A stretch of DNA of 64,000 bases from Betaproteobacteria bacterium (lineage in GTDB: Bacteria; Pseudomonadota; Gammaproteobacteria; Burkholderiales; Rhodocyclaceae). Numbering within the stretch: the first letter of the stretch is position 1; each line of letters starts with the position of its first letter. The stretch covers positions 248,001 through 312,000 of the forward strand of contig JADIYD010000014.1 of the NCBI GenBank assembly GCA_016705475.1, in the 5' to 3' direction. Below, in pieces: positions 17,556-26,686 of this stretch. Under the pieces are notes generated by a model. The model saw nothing but the letters and a program-made list of their open reading frames with translations. It did not search any database and was not told the DNA's origin. Position numbers and translations under genes: made by a program.

Positions 17556-18695
17556 TCAGTTTTCCGTGATGGTGTGGACGCCGTCCTTGGTCCATTTGAC
17601 ATTGGCGTCAAGGAAGTAGGCCTTGATCTTCGGATTGGCCTTCCTCGCCTTGTCGAGCGCATCACCGCTGCGCCCGCCAGCCGAGCAGAAGAAAATGATC
17701 GGCTTGTCCAGCGGCAACTCACCAGCCCGTTTCTCAACGGTCGGCACCGGCATGTTGATGGCGCCCTTGAAGGTACCAGTGGCAAATTCCGCCGGATCGC
17801 GCACATCAACCAGGAAAACGGAATCCGGCGCCTCCTTGAGAATCTTCTCAAACGAGGCGATGGCTATCGCATCCTTGTCAGTCGTCGTCTGGATGGCCAC
17901 CTTGGGTGCTGCGGCAGCCCCACCGGTCGGGCCGGCACCGTATAACTTGACCCAGCCGGGATAGCCCTCGGGCACGACCTTGACCTGCGTGTAGCCGAGC
18001 TTGACCGCCTTCTCTGCGGAATCGGAGCTCAGCTTGCAGCTCAAGCCTTCACAGTAAAAGTAAAGCGGACTGGCCTTGTCGGCCGGCAGGCGGTCGAGCA
18101 GCTTGTCAAAATCGCTATCCGGGATATTGATCGCACCGGGGATGTGCCCTTTGTCGAACTTGCGCTCTTTCGGGCGCGAGTCGATCAGCGTCAGCGGTGA
18201 GCCTTCATCGAGCTTCTTTTTCAGGAAAGGCAGCGATACCGCGCCCATGTGGCCTTTCTTGAGCCAGTCCGGATAGCCAGCCGGATAAACCTTGATGTTG
18301 GTGTAACCCAGCTTTTCCGCCTTGAAAGCCGAGTTGTGGCTGAGCATGCACTCGAAACCTTCGCAATAGAAGATCAGCAGCGTGCTCTTGTCCTTCGGCA
18401 GTTGATCAACCAGCTTGTCGAAATCGCCGTCATGAAGATTCATGGCAGTCGGGATATGGCCGGGGTCGAACTTGCGCGTCGCTGGCCGCGAGTCGATGAT
18501 CTGCACGCCATCCGGCTTGGGCAACACGGCATATTTGGCAACGAAATCAGCGTCCACGAGCTGGCTGTACCAGCCCGCCTTGGGCGATTCCACCGAAGCA
18601 TCGGCAGCGGATGCCGCGCTGATGATGATTTCACCGGGCGCCAGTGCCAGTGCAGCAAGCACGCCTGCACAAAACAGACTGAGACGTAGTTTCAT
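17556..18695 (-). CDS. periplasmic protein with three tandem rhodanese domains
   Basis: 379 residues from ATG 18695, with CAGGGGAA before it; signal peptide about 1-30 (ending SAASAADA). Three rhodanese-like domains follow. Domains 1 and 2 share IDSRPATRKFDPGHIP / IDSRPKERKFDKGHIP and have unusual active loops FYCEGFECMLS and FYCEGLSCKLS with a second Cys. Domain 3 has a more canonical loop FFCSAGGRSGDA after DVRDPAEFATG. Rhodaneses move sulfane sulfur or bind thiols. Periplasmic export in a genome that also carries FccAB suggests sulfur handling, which is inference. It stands alone. Confidence 0.85.
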   Translation of the reverse strand: MKLRLSLFCAGVLAALALAPGEIIISAASAADASVESPKAGWYSQLVDADFVAKYAVLPKPDGVQIIDSRPATRKFDPGHIPTAMNLHDGDFDKLVDQLPKDKSTLLIFYCEGFECMLSHNSAFKAEKLGYTNIKVYPAGYPDWLKKGHMGAVSLPFLKKKLDEGSPLTLIDSRPKERKFDKGHIPGAINIPDSDFDKLLDRLPADKASPLYFYCEGLSCKLSSDSAEKAVKLGYTQVKVVPEGYPGWVKLYGAGPTGGAAAAPKVAIQTTTDKDAIAIASFEKILKEAPDSVFLVDVRDPAEFATGTFKGAINMPVPTVEKRAGELPLDKPIIFFCSAGGRSGDALDKARKANPKIKAYFLDANVKWTKDGVHTITEN

Positions 18696-18920
18696 GTTTT
18701 TCCCCTGTTCCTGATCAATAGAGAGAACAGCCGCTTTTGCCGAGCCAAGCGGCCTACCGCGTGAGAAGGATTCATGCCCCGCAGACATGAAAAAGCACAG
18801 GGAAATATTAGATCAACTGAATATCCAGGTGATCCGATTTGTCTGACCCAGATCAAGGAAGGTGTGAATTTTTCCAGGGATACGGCAGACATCCGGATCG
18901 GGTGCGAAGCGCGGCGCGCG

Positions 18921-19691
18921 TCACTGGCGCCGGCGAAAGACCCAGCGAGTGTCGTCGGAAACAGCCGCAACAAAGGCATAGCCGTCGTAGTCGAAATGCT
19001 TGAGCGCCTCCGGCTCAGTCAAACGGTTCATCACTGCGTAGCGCGTCATGAGCCCGCGCGCGCGCTTGGCGTAGAAGCTGATGATCTTGTATTGGCCGTT
19101 CTTCCAGTCCTCGAATACCGGCTGGATCACGGTTCCGTTGATCTTGCGACCAACGGCAGCCTTGAAATACTCCTCGGAAGCGAGGTTGACCGCAACCGGC
19201 CGGGGCATGTCGGCCAGTTCGGCATTGATCGCCTTGAGCAAACGCTCGCCCCAGAAGGCGTAGAGATCCTTGCCGGCCTTGTTGGCAAATTTGGTGCCCA
19301 TTTCCAGGCGATAGGGCTGCATGAGGTCGAGCGGTTTGAGGATGCCGTAGAGGCCGGAAAGGATGCGCACCTGACTCTGGGCGAAGTCGAGGTCGTCGGC
19401 AGAAAGCGTTTTCGCGGCGAGGCCATCGTAAACGTCACCATCAAATGCCAGCACAGCCTGCTTGGCGTTTTCCGGCGTGAAGGGCAGCGACCAGTCGGCG
19501 TAACGGTTGAAGTTAAGCAGCGCCAGCGGGTCGGAGAGGTCCATCAAATTTGAAATATCGGCCGGCGACAGCTTGCGCAGTTTTTTGATCAAGGCTTCCG
19601 AGTGCTTCAGGTAGGCCGGCTGGGTGTGCGTGGCAACGTGCGGCGGCGTCTTGAAATCAAGCGACTTGGCGGGTGACAGGAAGATAAACAT
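18921..19691 (-). CDS. yaaA: YaaA peroxide-stress protein (UPF0246)
   Basis: 256 residues. I chose the ATG at 19691 because family members begin MFIFLSPAKSLDF; an ATG 12 bases upstream is also open. Conserved SGLYGILKPLDLMQPYRLEM and AFWGE are present. YaaA lowers intracellular iron during peroxide stress and binds DNA. Single gene, divergent from the DUF2863 gene. Confidence 0.9.
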   Translation of the reverse strand: MFIFLSPAKSLDFKTPPHVATHTQPAYLKHSEALIKKLRKLSPADISNLMDLSDPLALLNFNRYADWSLPFTPENAKQAVLAFDGDVYDGLAAKTLSADDLDFAQSQVRILSGLYGILKPLDLMQPYRLEMGTKFANKAGKDLYAFWGERLLKAINAELADMPRPVAVNLASEEYFKAAVGRKINGTVIQPVFEDWKNGQYKIISFYAKRARGLMTRYAVMNRLTEPEALKHFDYDGYAFVAAVSDDTRWVFRRRQ

Positions 19692-19768
19692 GGGCTGACT
19701 CAAAGGTTTGTGCTGTGCGTCATTTTAGCGGCTGGTAAAATTACATCTTTGAATTTTCTGGACACCCG

Positions 19769-20941
19769 ATGAAACGCACCCGCTTTGGCTCTCGCGACCG
19801 TCTTTCCCGCGACGCGGCCGAACTGCAACGTCTGGCCACCGGCCTTTCCGAATCCGGCGGCAAGCTGGAAGACGCCTACTGGGAAGCGCAACTCGCCGAT
19901 GTCGTCGACAGCCTGCTCAAAAACGGTGCCGAGGACGATATCAACACCGCGCTCGACCGCCTGTTCGAGGCCAACCCGCGCGCCCACGATGAACTGGCCG
20001 ACATGGTCGAATCGCGCGCCGAAACCAACCGGGTTGAAGCTCAGGGCCAGGAATACGACATCCAGCTCTTCGCCGCCCCCGTCCTCGCCTGGTCGCGCTT
20101 CTCCATCCCCGCGAGTCCGCTGCCCAAGAGCACGCTGCAGGCGCTGCACGTGCATCTCGGCGCCCATGTCTTTGGTGGCGACGCCCGCATCGCGCTGGCC
20201 GATTTCCTGTTCAGCCCGGACCAGTTGCCGCGCAGCTTCTGCGACACCTGGCAAATGACCAAGCTGCTCGGCGAAGCTGCACTGGCCGGCAAGCATCTGC
20301 CCGTGGACACGGACGGCATGGCTGAAACCAACCGTTTCCTCTCTGACGTCCGCTACATCGTCGGCACCGTCGTCGTGCCGCGCGGCAAGCCGCTGTTCCG
20401 CTGGAACGAAAAGGACGGCAACAAGGAAACAGCGCTCAAGGAATGGATCAAGCAGGGCAGCCCGAATATCGAGCCCCTGCTCACCGGCTGCGCCTGGCAA
20501 CCGCTGCTGCCGGATTCCTACCATGCCTCCTGCCGCAACGCCGACCGCCTGTCGCGGCCCTATTCGGTCAAGGCTTCGGTGGCCTTCCTGCAAAGCATGC
20601 TGGCGCTCATGCCGGCCGACATCCGCGCCGTCGTCGGCCCCTGCTACGACCGCCGCATGGAGGAGTACCGCGTCGGCCTCGGCCCGACGACCGGTGACGA
20701 GGTCTATCACGGCATCGTCTGGCCGCTGCTCGGCGCAGAGGACGAAGCGACCGACGCCGCCGGCGAAATCGAAGCCGTGCTGCGCGAAGCCGGTGTCAAG
20801 GACGTGCTTTTCCTCGACCATCATTTTCCGATGGAATTCTGCGACGACTGCGGCGCCCCGCTCTTCCCCAACCGCGAAGCCGAACTGGTGCACGCCGAAA
20901 TGCCGGAGCAACCGGCGGCGACGTCACAAGTCCTGCATTGA
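19769..20941 (+). CDS. DUF2863 family protein
   Basis: 390 residues, starting MKRTRFGSRDRLSRDAAEL. The family is known mainly from Betaproteobacteria and has no assigned function. The C-terminus carries CDDCGAPLFPN, a small metal-binding-looking CxxC. Its stop overlaps the bioA start (TGATGG), so the two are translationally coupled; it may therefore be expressed with biotin synthesis. Confidence 0.78.
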   Translation: MKRTRFGSRDRLSRDAAELQRLATGLSESGGKLEDAYWEAQLADVVDSLLKNGAEDDINTALDRLFEANPRAHDELADMVESRAETNRVEAQGQEYDIQLFAAPVLAWSRFSIPASPLPKSTLQALHVHLGAHVFGGDARIALADFLFSPDQLPRSFCDTWQMTKLLGEAALAGKHLPVDTDGMAETNRFLSDVRYIVGTVVVPRGKPLFRWNEKDGNKETALKEWIKQGSPNIEPLLTGCAWQPLLPDSYHASCRNADRLSRPYSVKASVAFLQSMLALMPADIRAVVGPCYDRRMEEYRVGLGPTTGDEVYHGIVWPLLGAEDEATDAAGEIEAVLREAGVKDVLFLDHHFPMEFCDDCGAPLFPNREAELVHAEMPEQPAATSQVLH

Positions 20942-22302
20942 TGGACAAGCCGTCGAACGCTGACTGGCTGGCGCGTAGCCAGTCGGCCGTCTGGCACCCG
21001 TGCACGCAGATGCAGCACCACGCTCAGACGGCCTCGCCCGGCCACCTGCCGCTGGTCCCCATCGCCCGCGGGCAGGGCGCCTGGCTCTACGACTTCGACG
21101 GCAAGCGTTACCTCGACGGCATCAGTTCGTGGTGGACCAACCTCTTCGGCCACGCCAACCCGCGCATCAACGCGGCTTTGCGCGAGCAGCTCGACACCCT
21201 CGAACACGTCATGCTGGCTGGCTTCACGCACCAGCCCGTGGTCGAGCTATCCGAGCGCTTGAGCGCCCTGACCGGCGGCGCCCTCGGCCACGCCTTCTAC
21301 GCCTCCGACGGCGCCTCGGCCACCGAGATCGCGCTCAAGATGAGCTTTCACTACTGGCGCAACATCGGCCGGCCGGAGAAGGCTGAATTCCTCTGCCTGC
21401 AAGGCAGCTACCACGGCGAAACGGTCGGCGCGCTGGCCGTCACCGATGTCGCCATTTTCAAGGATGCCTACGCACCGCTGGTGCGCGCTGCGACAGTCAT
21501 TCCCTCGCCCGATTTCCGCCAGGCCGAAGCCGGCGAATCACCGGCCGATGTCGCCCGTCGCGCTGCCGCCGCACTGGAAAGCCACCTGGAACGTCATGGC
21601 GAAACCATCGCGGCCTTGATCGTCGAACCACTGGTGCAAGGCGCCGCCGGCATGGCGATGTACGACCCGGAATACCTGCGCCTCGCCCGCCAGCTCTGCG
21701 ACCGCTTCGAAGTCCACCTGATCTGCGACGAAATCGCCGTCGGCTGCGGCCGCACCGGAACCTTCTTCGCCCACGAACAGGCCACGAATGATGGCAACCC
21801 CATCCGCCCCGACCTCATGTGCCTGTCGAAAGGCATCTCCGGCGGCTACCTGCCGCTCTCCATCGTCCTCTCCAGCGACACCATCTACAACGCCTTCCTC
21901 GACGATTCGGTCGCCCGCGCCTTCCTGCACTCGCATTCCTACACCGGCAACCCGCTGGCCTGCCGCGCCGCACTCGCCACGCTCGATATTTTCCAGTCTG
22001 ACGACGTTCTCACGGTCAACCGGAAAAAAGCGCAGAAAATGGAATCCATCCTCGCCCCGCTGGCCAAGCATCCGCAGGTCAAACACCTGCGCCAGCGCGG
22101 CATGATCGCAGCCTTCGATGTCGAAACAGCCGACCCGCACTTCTCCCGCAAGTTCTACCGCGCCGCACTCGAACGCGAAGCGCTGATCCGCCCGATCGGC
22201 AATACCGTCTACCTGATGCCGCCGTATATCGTCAGCGACGAGGAAATTGCGCATCTGGGTACGGCGATCAAGGACGCACTGTCAGACGCCCTTCCCGGAT
22301 AG
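20941..22302 (+). CDS. bioA: adenosylmethionine-8-amino-7-oxononanoate aminotransferase
   Basis: 453 residues from ATG 20941. PLP enzyme that uses SAM to aminate KAPA to DAPA in biotin synthesis. Motifs: WHPCTQMQHH near the N-terminus, DGISSWWTNLFGH, YHGETVGALA, ICDEIAVGCGRTG and LSKGISGG with the PLP Lys about 297. The codons for LTVNRKKAQKM (22008-22044) coincide with a copy of the dispersed repeat, so the motif is tolerated inside an essential-looking enzyme. The next biotin gene, bioF, lies 650 bases on, with an unrelated small gene between. Confidence 0.95.
   Translation: MDKPSNADWLARSQSAVWHPCTQMQHHAQTASPGHLPLVPIARGQGAWLYDFDGKRYLDGISSWWTNLFGHANPRINAALREQLDTLEHVMLAGFTHQPVVELSERLSALTGGALGHAFYASDGASATEIALKMSFHYWRNIGRPEKAEFLCLQGSYHGETVGALAVTDVAIFKDAYAPLVRAATVIPSPDFRQAEAGESPADVARRAAAALESHLERHGETIAALIVEPLVQGAAGMAMYDPEYLRLARQLCDRFEVHLICDEIAVGCGRTGTFFAHEQATNDGNPIRPDLMCLSKGISGGYLPLSIVLSSDTIYNAFLDDSVARAFLHSHSYTGNPLACRAALATLDIFQSDDVLTVNRKKAQKMESILAPLAKHPQVKHLRQRGMIAAFDVETADPHFSRKFYRAALEREALIRPIGNTVYLMPPYIVSDEEIAHLGTAIKDALSDALPG
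22008..22044 (+). repeat. dispersed uptake-like repeat inside bioA
   Basis: TTCTCACGGTCAACCGG, AAAAAA, GCGCAG, AAAATGGAA. It is read in frame as LTVNRKKAQKM. Core and both A patches are kept. Confidence 0.75.
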
Positions 22303-22410
22303 TCTCCAAAAGGCATTTGAATTTGCCTGCAGCCGCCTCATGCTGGCAAGAGCGCGATAAAATGAATAAGCCAAAGGTAATAATCAAGTCATGAGGATTT
22401 GGGAGCAATC

Positions 22411-22773
22411 ATGTCCTACACGTTTTCCTGGGAACCCAAAGGGGTCTACAAGCAATTTTCCGGCGTGGTGACAGCAGCTGAATACCATCGTAGCCAGATT
22501 GAATTCACCAGCCACGAGAAATTTGATAGCGCGCATTACGTAATCAATGATTTCTCGGATATGGAGCGCTTTGTAATCACGCCTGAAGAGGCTGAATACA
22601 TGGCTGCCTACAGTTTGGGGCCGCATTTCGCCAATCCGACCCTGCGTGTCGGCTTCGTGACAACCGACGCAGGCATGGTCGGCCTTATCCAGGGTTACAA
22701 CAAAATATCCGCTTTCCCGCTTGAGATTTTCCCCACACTGGCCGCCGCCCGAAAGTCGCTCACGACCCGCTAG
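22411..22773 (+). CDS. small unknown protein, copy B of a paralogous pair
   Basis: 120 residues from ATG 22411 with GGGAG upstream. It is paralogous to the protein at 8184-8600: MSYTFSWEPKGVYKQFSGVV, HYVINDF, VGFVTTD and EIFPTLAAARKSL line up. No signal peptide. It lies between bioA and bioF but the spacing (108 bases before, 180 after) and its unrelated sequence argue against a biotin role. The alpha/beta pattern may be STAS/SpoIIAA-like; function unknown. Confidence 0.6.
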   Translation: MSYTFSWEPKGVYKQFSGVVTAAEYHRSQIEFTSHEKFDSAHYVINDFSDMERFVITPEEAEYMAAYSLGPHFANPTLRVGFVTTDAGMVGLIQGYNKISAFPLEIFPTLAAARKSLTTR

Positions 22774-22953
22774 CGGGTCGCGGCGCACGGCACCGAGCAT
22801 TTCGCCGGGCATCTGAATCGGCTAAAAGCCTATCGTTTCAGGCGCTGGCGCAGTCGCTCGTTCGCATCGGTGTGATGTTGCAGTTACCAATCCCTGGCGC
22901 AAATTCAATTCAAAACGCGACTTTCCCGTACGGCTGCGGGAAAATAGCGCCCT

Positions 22954-24141
22954 ATGACGTCCCATCTGATTGAAGATCGCCTGAGCGCAGAACTCGCCGC
23001 CCAATTGAAGGAGCTCGCCACCACCGGCCTGACCCGCCGGCGCCGCGTGCTGGAAAGTCCCTGTGGCCGGCTTGCCACGGTGGACGGCAAAAATGTGCTG
23101 AATTTCGCCGCCAACGATTATCTCGGGCTGGCCGGCAATGCCGAGATCGCCCGTGCGCTGGCTGACGGTGCGCTGCAATGGGGTGCCGGCGCCGGTGCCT
23201 CGCACCTGGTCAGCGGCCATCTCGCGCCGCACGAAGCGCTGGAAAAGGAAATCTCTGCCTTCACCGGCTTTCCCCGCGCCCTGACCTTTTCCACCGGTTA
23301 TCTCGCCAACCTCGCCGTGACGCCGACCCTGGCTGGGCGTGGCGATGCGGTCTTCGCCGACAAGCTCAACCACGCCTCGCTGATCGATGCCATGCAACTG
23401 GCCAAGGCCAACGGCGCCGATGTTCAGCGCTACCCGCACAACGACGTCGCGGCACTGGAAAAGATGCTGGCTGCCAGCACCGCTGCGCGCAAGGTCATCG
23501 TCACCGACGCCGTGTTCAGCATGGACGGTGACCTCGCGCCGCTGCCGCTCATCTTCGCGCTGGCCGAGCGCTACGACGCCTGGCTGGTCATCGACGACGC
23601 GCACGGTTTCGGCGTCCTCGGCCCGTATGGCCAGGGCAGCCTCGGCCACTTCAATCTGCCGGCCTCGCCGCGCGTTTTGCTCATGGGCACGCTGGGCAAG
23701 GCAGCCGGCGTTGGCGGCGCCTTCGTCGCCGGGTCGGCAACGGCGATCGAATATCTGCTGCAAAAAGGCCGCGCCTATATTTTCACCACGGCCCAGCCGC
23801 CTGCCATCGCCTGCGCGTTGTTGAAAAGCCTGCACCTGATCAAGAACGGCGACACCCTGCGCGCCAAGCTCATGGCCCGCATCGGCCAGTTGCGTGACGG
23901 GCTTGCCGGCCTGCAACTCAAGCTATTGCCCTCGCTGACAGCAATCCAGCCACTTGTCGTTGGCGAAAACGACCCCGCCGTCGCGCTCTCCAAAGCTCTG
24001 TGGGAACGCGGCCTGTGGGTGCCGGCCATTCGCCCGCCGACAGTGCCGAAAGGCACGGCACGCCTGCGAATCTCGGTCTCCGCCGCGCACACCGAAGCCG
24101 ACATCACTCAACTGATCACCGCATTGAAAGAACTGTCATGA
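22954..24141 (+). CDS. bioF: 8-amino-7-oxononanoate synthase
   Basis: 395 residues. PLP enzyme joining pimeloyl-ACP and alanine to KAPA, the first ring-building step of biotin synthesis. Motifs: NDYLGLAG, GAGASHLVSGH, FSTGYLANLA, DDAHGFGVLG and TLGKAAGVGG with the PLP Lys about 249. Starts a tight four-gene run bioF-bioH-bioC-bioD; its stop overlaps the bioH start as ATGA. A 7-bp hairpin (22922-22943) lies just upstream of the start. Confidence 0.95.
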   Translation: MTSHLIEDRLSAELAAQLKELATTGLTRRRRVLESPCGRLATVDGKNVLNFAANDYLGLAGNAEIARALADGALQWGAGAGASHLVSGHLAPHEALEKEISAFTGFPRALTFSTGYLANLAVTPTLAGRGDAVFADKLNHASLIDAMQLAKANGADVQRYPHNDVAALEKMLAASTAARKVIVTDAVFSMDGDLAPLPLIFALAERYDAWLVIDDAHGFGVLGPYGQGSLGHFNLPASPRVLLMGTLGKAAGVGGAFVAGSATAIEYLLQKGRAYIFTTAQPPAIACALLKSLHLIKNGDTLRAKLMARIGQLRDGLAGLQLKLLPSLTAIQPLVVGENDPAVALSKALWERGLWVPAIRPPTVPKGTARLRISVSAAHTEADITQLITALKELS

Positions 24142-24851
24142 CCGCTCCCCTTGTTTTCCTGCCCGGCTGGTGCGTCGGCCGTGGCCCGCTGAATGCTGCG
24201 GTCAACGCCCTGAACGGCCAGTTTTTCGACCTGCCAGGCTATGGCAGCGCCCCGCTGATTTCCGACTTTTACGCCGCGGCCGATGACGTTGCCGCCCGCT
24301 TGGCGCCTGACAGCACCCTGGCCGGCTGGTCGCTCGGCGCCCAACTGGCGCTGGCCGTCGCCGCGCGCCATCCGGACAAGGTTGGCAAATTGCTGCTCGT
24401 CGCCGGTACGACCTCCTTCGTCCAGCGCGATGGCTGGCCGCACGGAATGGCCCCGGCCATGCTCGCCGATTTTGCGGCCGGCATTGCGGCCGATGTCGAA
24501 GCCATGCTGCCGCGCTTCGTTGGTGGCTTCAACCGCGGCGACGCCCGCGCCAAGACCATCACGGCGGAGTTGCTTGAGGTGGCCGACCCGCGCCCATCCG
24601 GTGAAGTGCTCGCCACCGGCCTCAACTGGCTACGTGACATCGATCTGCGCGACATCGCTCCGCAGATCAAGGCGCCAACATTGCTGATTCACGGCGCGGC
24701 CGATCCACTCATGCCGCTTGGCGCTGCCGAAGCCCTCGCTGCCCTGATTCCCGGCGCCAAGCTGGCCGTATTCGACGACTGCGCCCACGCCCCCTTCATG
24801 TCCCGGCCGGACGATTTCCTCGCAACAGTGCGCCAATTCCTGAATGCGTAA
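24138..24851 (+). CDS. bioH: pimeloyl-ACP methyl ester carboxylesterase
   Basis: 237 residues from ATG 24138, overlapping bioF. Alpha/beta hydrolase: nucleophile elbow GWSLGAQLAL (Ser), Asp in HGAADPLMP and His in CAHAPFMSRP. LPGWCVGRG near the N-terminus is typical of BioH. It removes the methyl ester placed by BioC so pimeloyl-ACP can enter BioF; the neighbouring bioC supports the assignment. Confidence 0.9.
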   Translation: MTAPLVFLPGWCVGRGPLNAAVNALNGQFFDLPGYGSAPLISDFYAAADDVAARLAPDSTLAGWSLGAQLALAVAARHPDKVGKLLLVAGTTSFVQRDGWPHGMAPAMLADFAAGIAADVEAMLPRFVGGFNRGDARAKTITAELLEVADPRPSGEVLATGLNWLRDIDLRDIAPQIKAPTLLIHGAADPLMPLGAAEALAALIPGAKLAVFDDCAHAPFMSRPDDFLATVRQFLNA

Positions 24852-25632
24852 AGGCATCAACCCGACGGCAACCCTCCGGCCATCCAAGGCGCGCATCCGC
24901 GACTCCTTCGAGCGCGCCGCGCCGACCTACGACGGGGCAGCCGACATCCAGCGCCGCATCTGCACCCAGCTCGCCGCCGGCCTGCCTGACATCGCCCCAG
25001 CACGCCTCCTCGATGCCGGTTGCGGCACCGGTTTTGCTCAGGACGATCTTCAGGCGCGCTTTCCCAATGCGCACAGCGTCGCCCTCGACCTGTCGCCAGC
25101 CATGCTTGACCGGGTCGCAACACCCTGCTGCCGCGTCTCCGGCGATCTCGAACATCTGCCGCTGGCCGATGCCAGCCTCGACCTCTACTGGTCCAGCCTC
25201 GCCGTCCAATGGTGCGACCTCGGCACATCCTTGCGCGAAGCGCATCGGGCCCTGCGCCCCAACGGTCTCGTCGCGCTGGCCAGCCTCGGTCCGGCCACCT
25301 TTCACGAACTTCGCCACGCCTTTGCCGATGTCGATGACTACCGCCATACGCTGAGTTTTCATAGCGAAAACGAAATACGGAAAATAGCGGTCAATCAGGG
25401 CTTTGCCACGGTCAACACGAAAAAAAGCACAAAAACCGCTTTCTACGCCGACTTCAAAACCCTGCTCCGTGCCGTCAAGGCCATCGGTGCCAACCAGCTT
25501 GGCGACGGTCGCCGTACCAGCCTGATGAGCCGGACCACCTTCCAGCGCGCCGAGGCGGCCTACGAAGAATTACGCAGGTCGGCCGGCCTGCCGCTGACCT
25601 ATGACGTGATTTACCTCTACGCCCAAAAGTGA
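24844..25632 (+). CDS. bioC: malonyl-ACP O-methyltransferase
   Basis: 262 residues from ATG 24844, overlapping the bioH stop by 8 bases. SAM-binding motif LLDAGCGTGFAQDDL, then VALDLSPAML and WSSLAVQWCD, typical of BioC. It methylates malonyl-ACP to prime pimelate synthesis on the fatty-acid machinery. The segment FATVNTKKSTKTAF is encoded by a diverged copy of the dispersed repeat. Confidence 0.93.
   Translation: MRKGINPTATLRPSKARIRDSFERAAPTYDGAADIQRRICTQLAAGLPDIAPARLLDAGCGTGFAQDDLQARFPNAHSVALDLSPAMLDRVATPCCRVSGDLEHLPLADASLDLYWSSLAVQWCDLGTSLREAHRALRPNGLVALASLGPATFHELRHAFADVDDYRHTLSFHSENEIRKIAVNQGFATVNTKKSTKTAFYADFKTLLRAVKAIGANQLGDGRRTSLMSRTTFQRAEAAYEELRRSAGLPLTYDVIYLYAQK
25401..25440 (+). 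repeat. diverged dispersed uptake-like repeat inside bioC
   Basis: TTGCCACGGTCAACACG, AAAAAAA, GCAC, AAAAACCG: two mismatches in the core end, both A patches kept. Read in frame as ATVNTKKSTKT. Confidence 0.6.
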
Positions 25633-25642
25633 CCCCTCGCGC

Positions 25643-26308
25643 ATGAATACCGCCTACTTTTTGACCGGCACCGACACCGAAATCGGCAAGACTTTTGTCA
25701 CCTGTGCCCTGCTCCACCGCGCCGGGCTGGATGGCCTGAAGGCAGTCGGCCTCAAACCCATCGCTGCCGGCACCGATGCCGCCGGCCGCAATGACGATGT
25801 CGAAGCCATCCGCGCCGCCAGCAATGTTGAACTTCCCCGCGAGATCATCAACCCCTATTGCTTTGAACCCGCCATCGCGCCGCACATCGCGGCGGCCGAA
25901 GCCGGTATCAGCATCGACTTCGGACCCATCACGGCGAGTTGCGAGGCGGCTCGGAAACAGGCCGATCTCGTCGTCGTCGAAGGTGTTGGCGGATTCTGTG
26001 TGCCGCTTGGCAACCAGCGCAGCACGGCCGATCTGGCCGTCGAACTCGGCCTGCCAGTGATACTGGTAGTCGGCATGCGCCTCGGCTGCATCAACCACGC
26101 GCTGCTCACGGCCGAAGCCATCGCCGCCAGAGGCCTTACGCTGGCAGGCTGGGTCGCCAACCGCATCGACCCCGCGATGTCACGTTTTGATAAAAATCTG
26201 GAAACCCTGCAGGCGATGTTGCCTGCGCCACTACTCGGCGTCGTGCCGCATGGGCCGAACGGCGGTGCGGCGGGGGCTGCCGCGTTCCTGAAACTACCCG
26301 GTGCTTAA
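25643..26308 (+). CDS. bioD: dethiobiotin synthetase
   Basis: 221 residues. ATP-dependent closure of the ureido ring of dethiobiotin. P-loop TGTDTEIGKTFVT at the N-terminus, then GLKPIAAGTD, VEGVGGFCVPLG and a C-terminal GVVPHGPNG. Last gene of the biotin run; bioB is not in the window. Its 3' end overlaps the convergent Hpt gene by 15 bases. Confidence 0.94.
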   Translation: MNTAYFLTGTDTEIGKTFVTCALLHRAGLDGLKAVGLKPIAAGTDAAGRNDDVEAIRAASNVELPREIINPYCFEPAIAPHIAAAEAGISIDFGPITASCEAARKQADLVVVEGVGGFCVPLGNQRSTADLAVELGLPVILVVGMRLGCINHALLTAEAIAARGLTLAGWVANRIDPAMSRFDKNLETLQAMLPAPLLGVVPHGPNGGAAGAAAFLKLPGA

Positions 26309-26632
26309 AACCGCTGCAACTTCCCGCACGCGTTGCAGGAGGCCGGCAACTGCCTCGGCTTGCGAGGCAAGATGCCCCTGATTCGCCAGTTGCTCTACGG
26401 TATTGGCCTCGGCAGCACCGGCATCATCCGAAAAAGTGGCCAGCAAGCCTTTGACCGTGTGCGCCTCACGCCGCAGCACCGTCGCATCGCCTGACGCCAG
26501 GGCGGCAGCCAGCGCATCGCAGGTGTTGTCGACATCCTGCAAGAACATGTCGACCATCATCGCGTAAATCTCTTCATCCCCACCGAGTCGGTCAAGAATC
26601 AAGGCTTTGTCCAACACAAAAACCCCTGCCAT
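26294..26632 (-). CDS. stand-alone histidine phosphotransfer (Hpt) protein
   Basis: About 112 residues from ATG 26632, which has GGAG six bases upstream; in-frame ATGs at 26638 and 26644 are alternatives. Four-helix Hpt domain with the phospho-His motif RREAHTVKGLLATF. It relays phosphate between hybrid kinases and response regulators. The next gene upstream on the same strand encodes a receiver/HD-GYP regulator, a plausible partner. Confidence 0.85.
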   Translation of the reverse strand: MAGVFVLDKALILDRLGGDEEIYAMMVDMFLQDVDNTCDALAAALASGDATVLRREAHTVKGLLATFSDDAGAAEANTVEQLANQGHLASQAEAVAGLLQRVREVAAVLSTG

Positions 26633-26686
26633 ATTCATCTCCATTCAGCCCCGCCTACTGACGCAATCGGCTGAGTTCTAGCAGAT

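Noticed and set aside
24196..24232. GCTGCGGTCAACGCC in bioH as a repeat copy
   Set aside because: Only the first part of the core matches; CCGG and the first A patch are missing.
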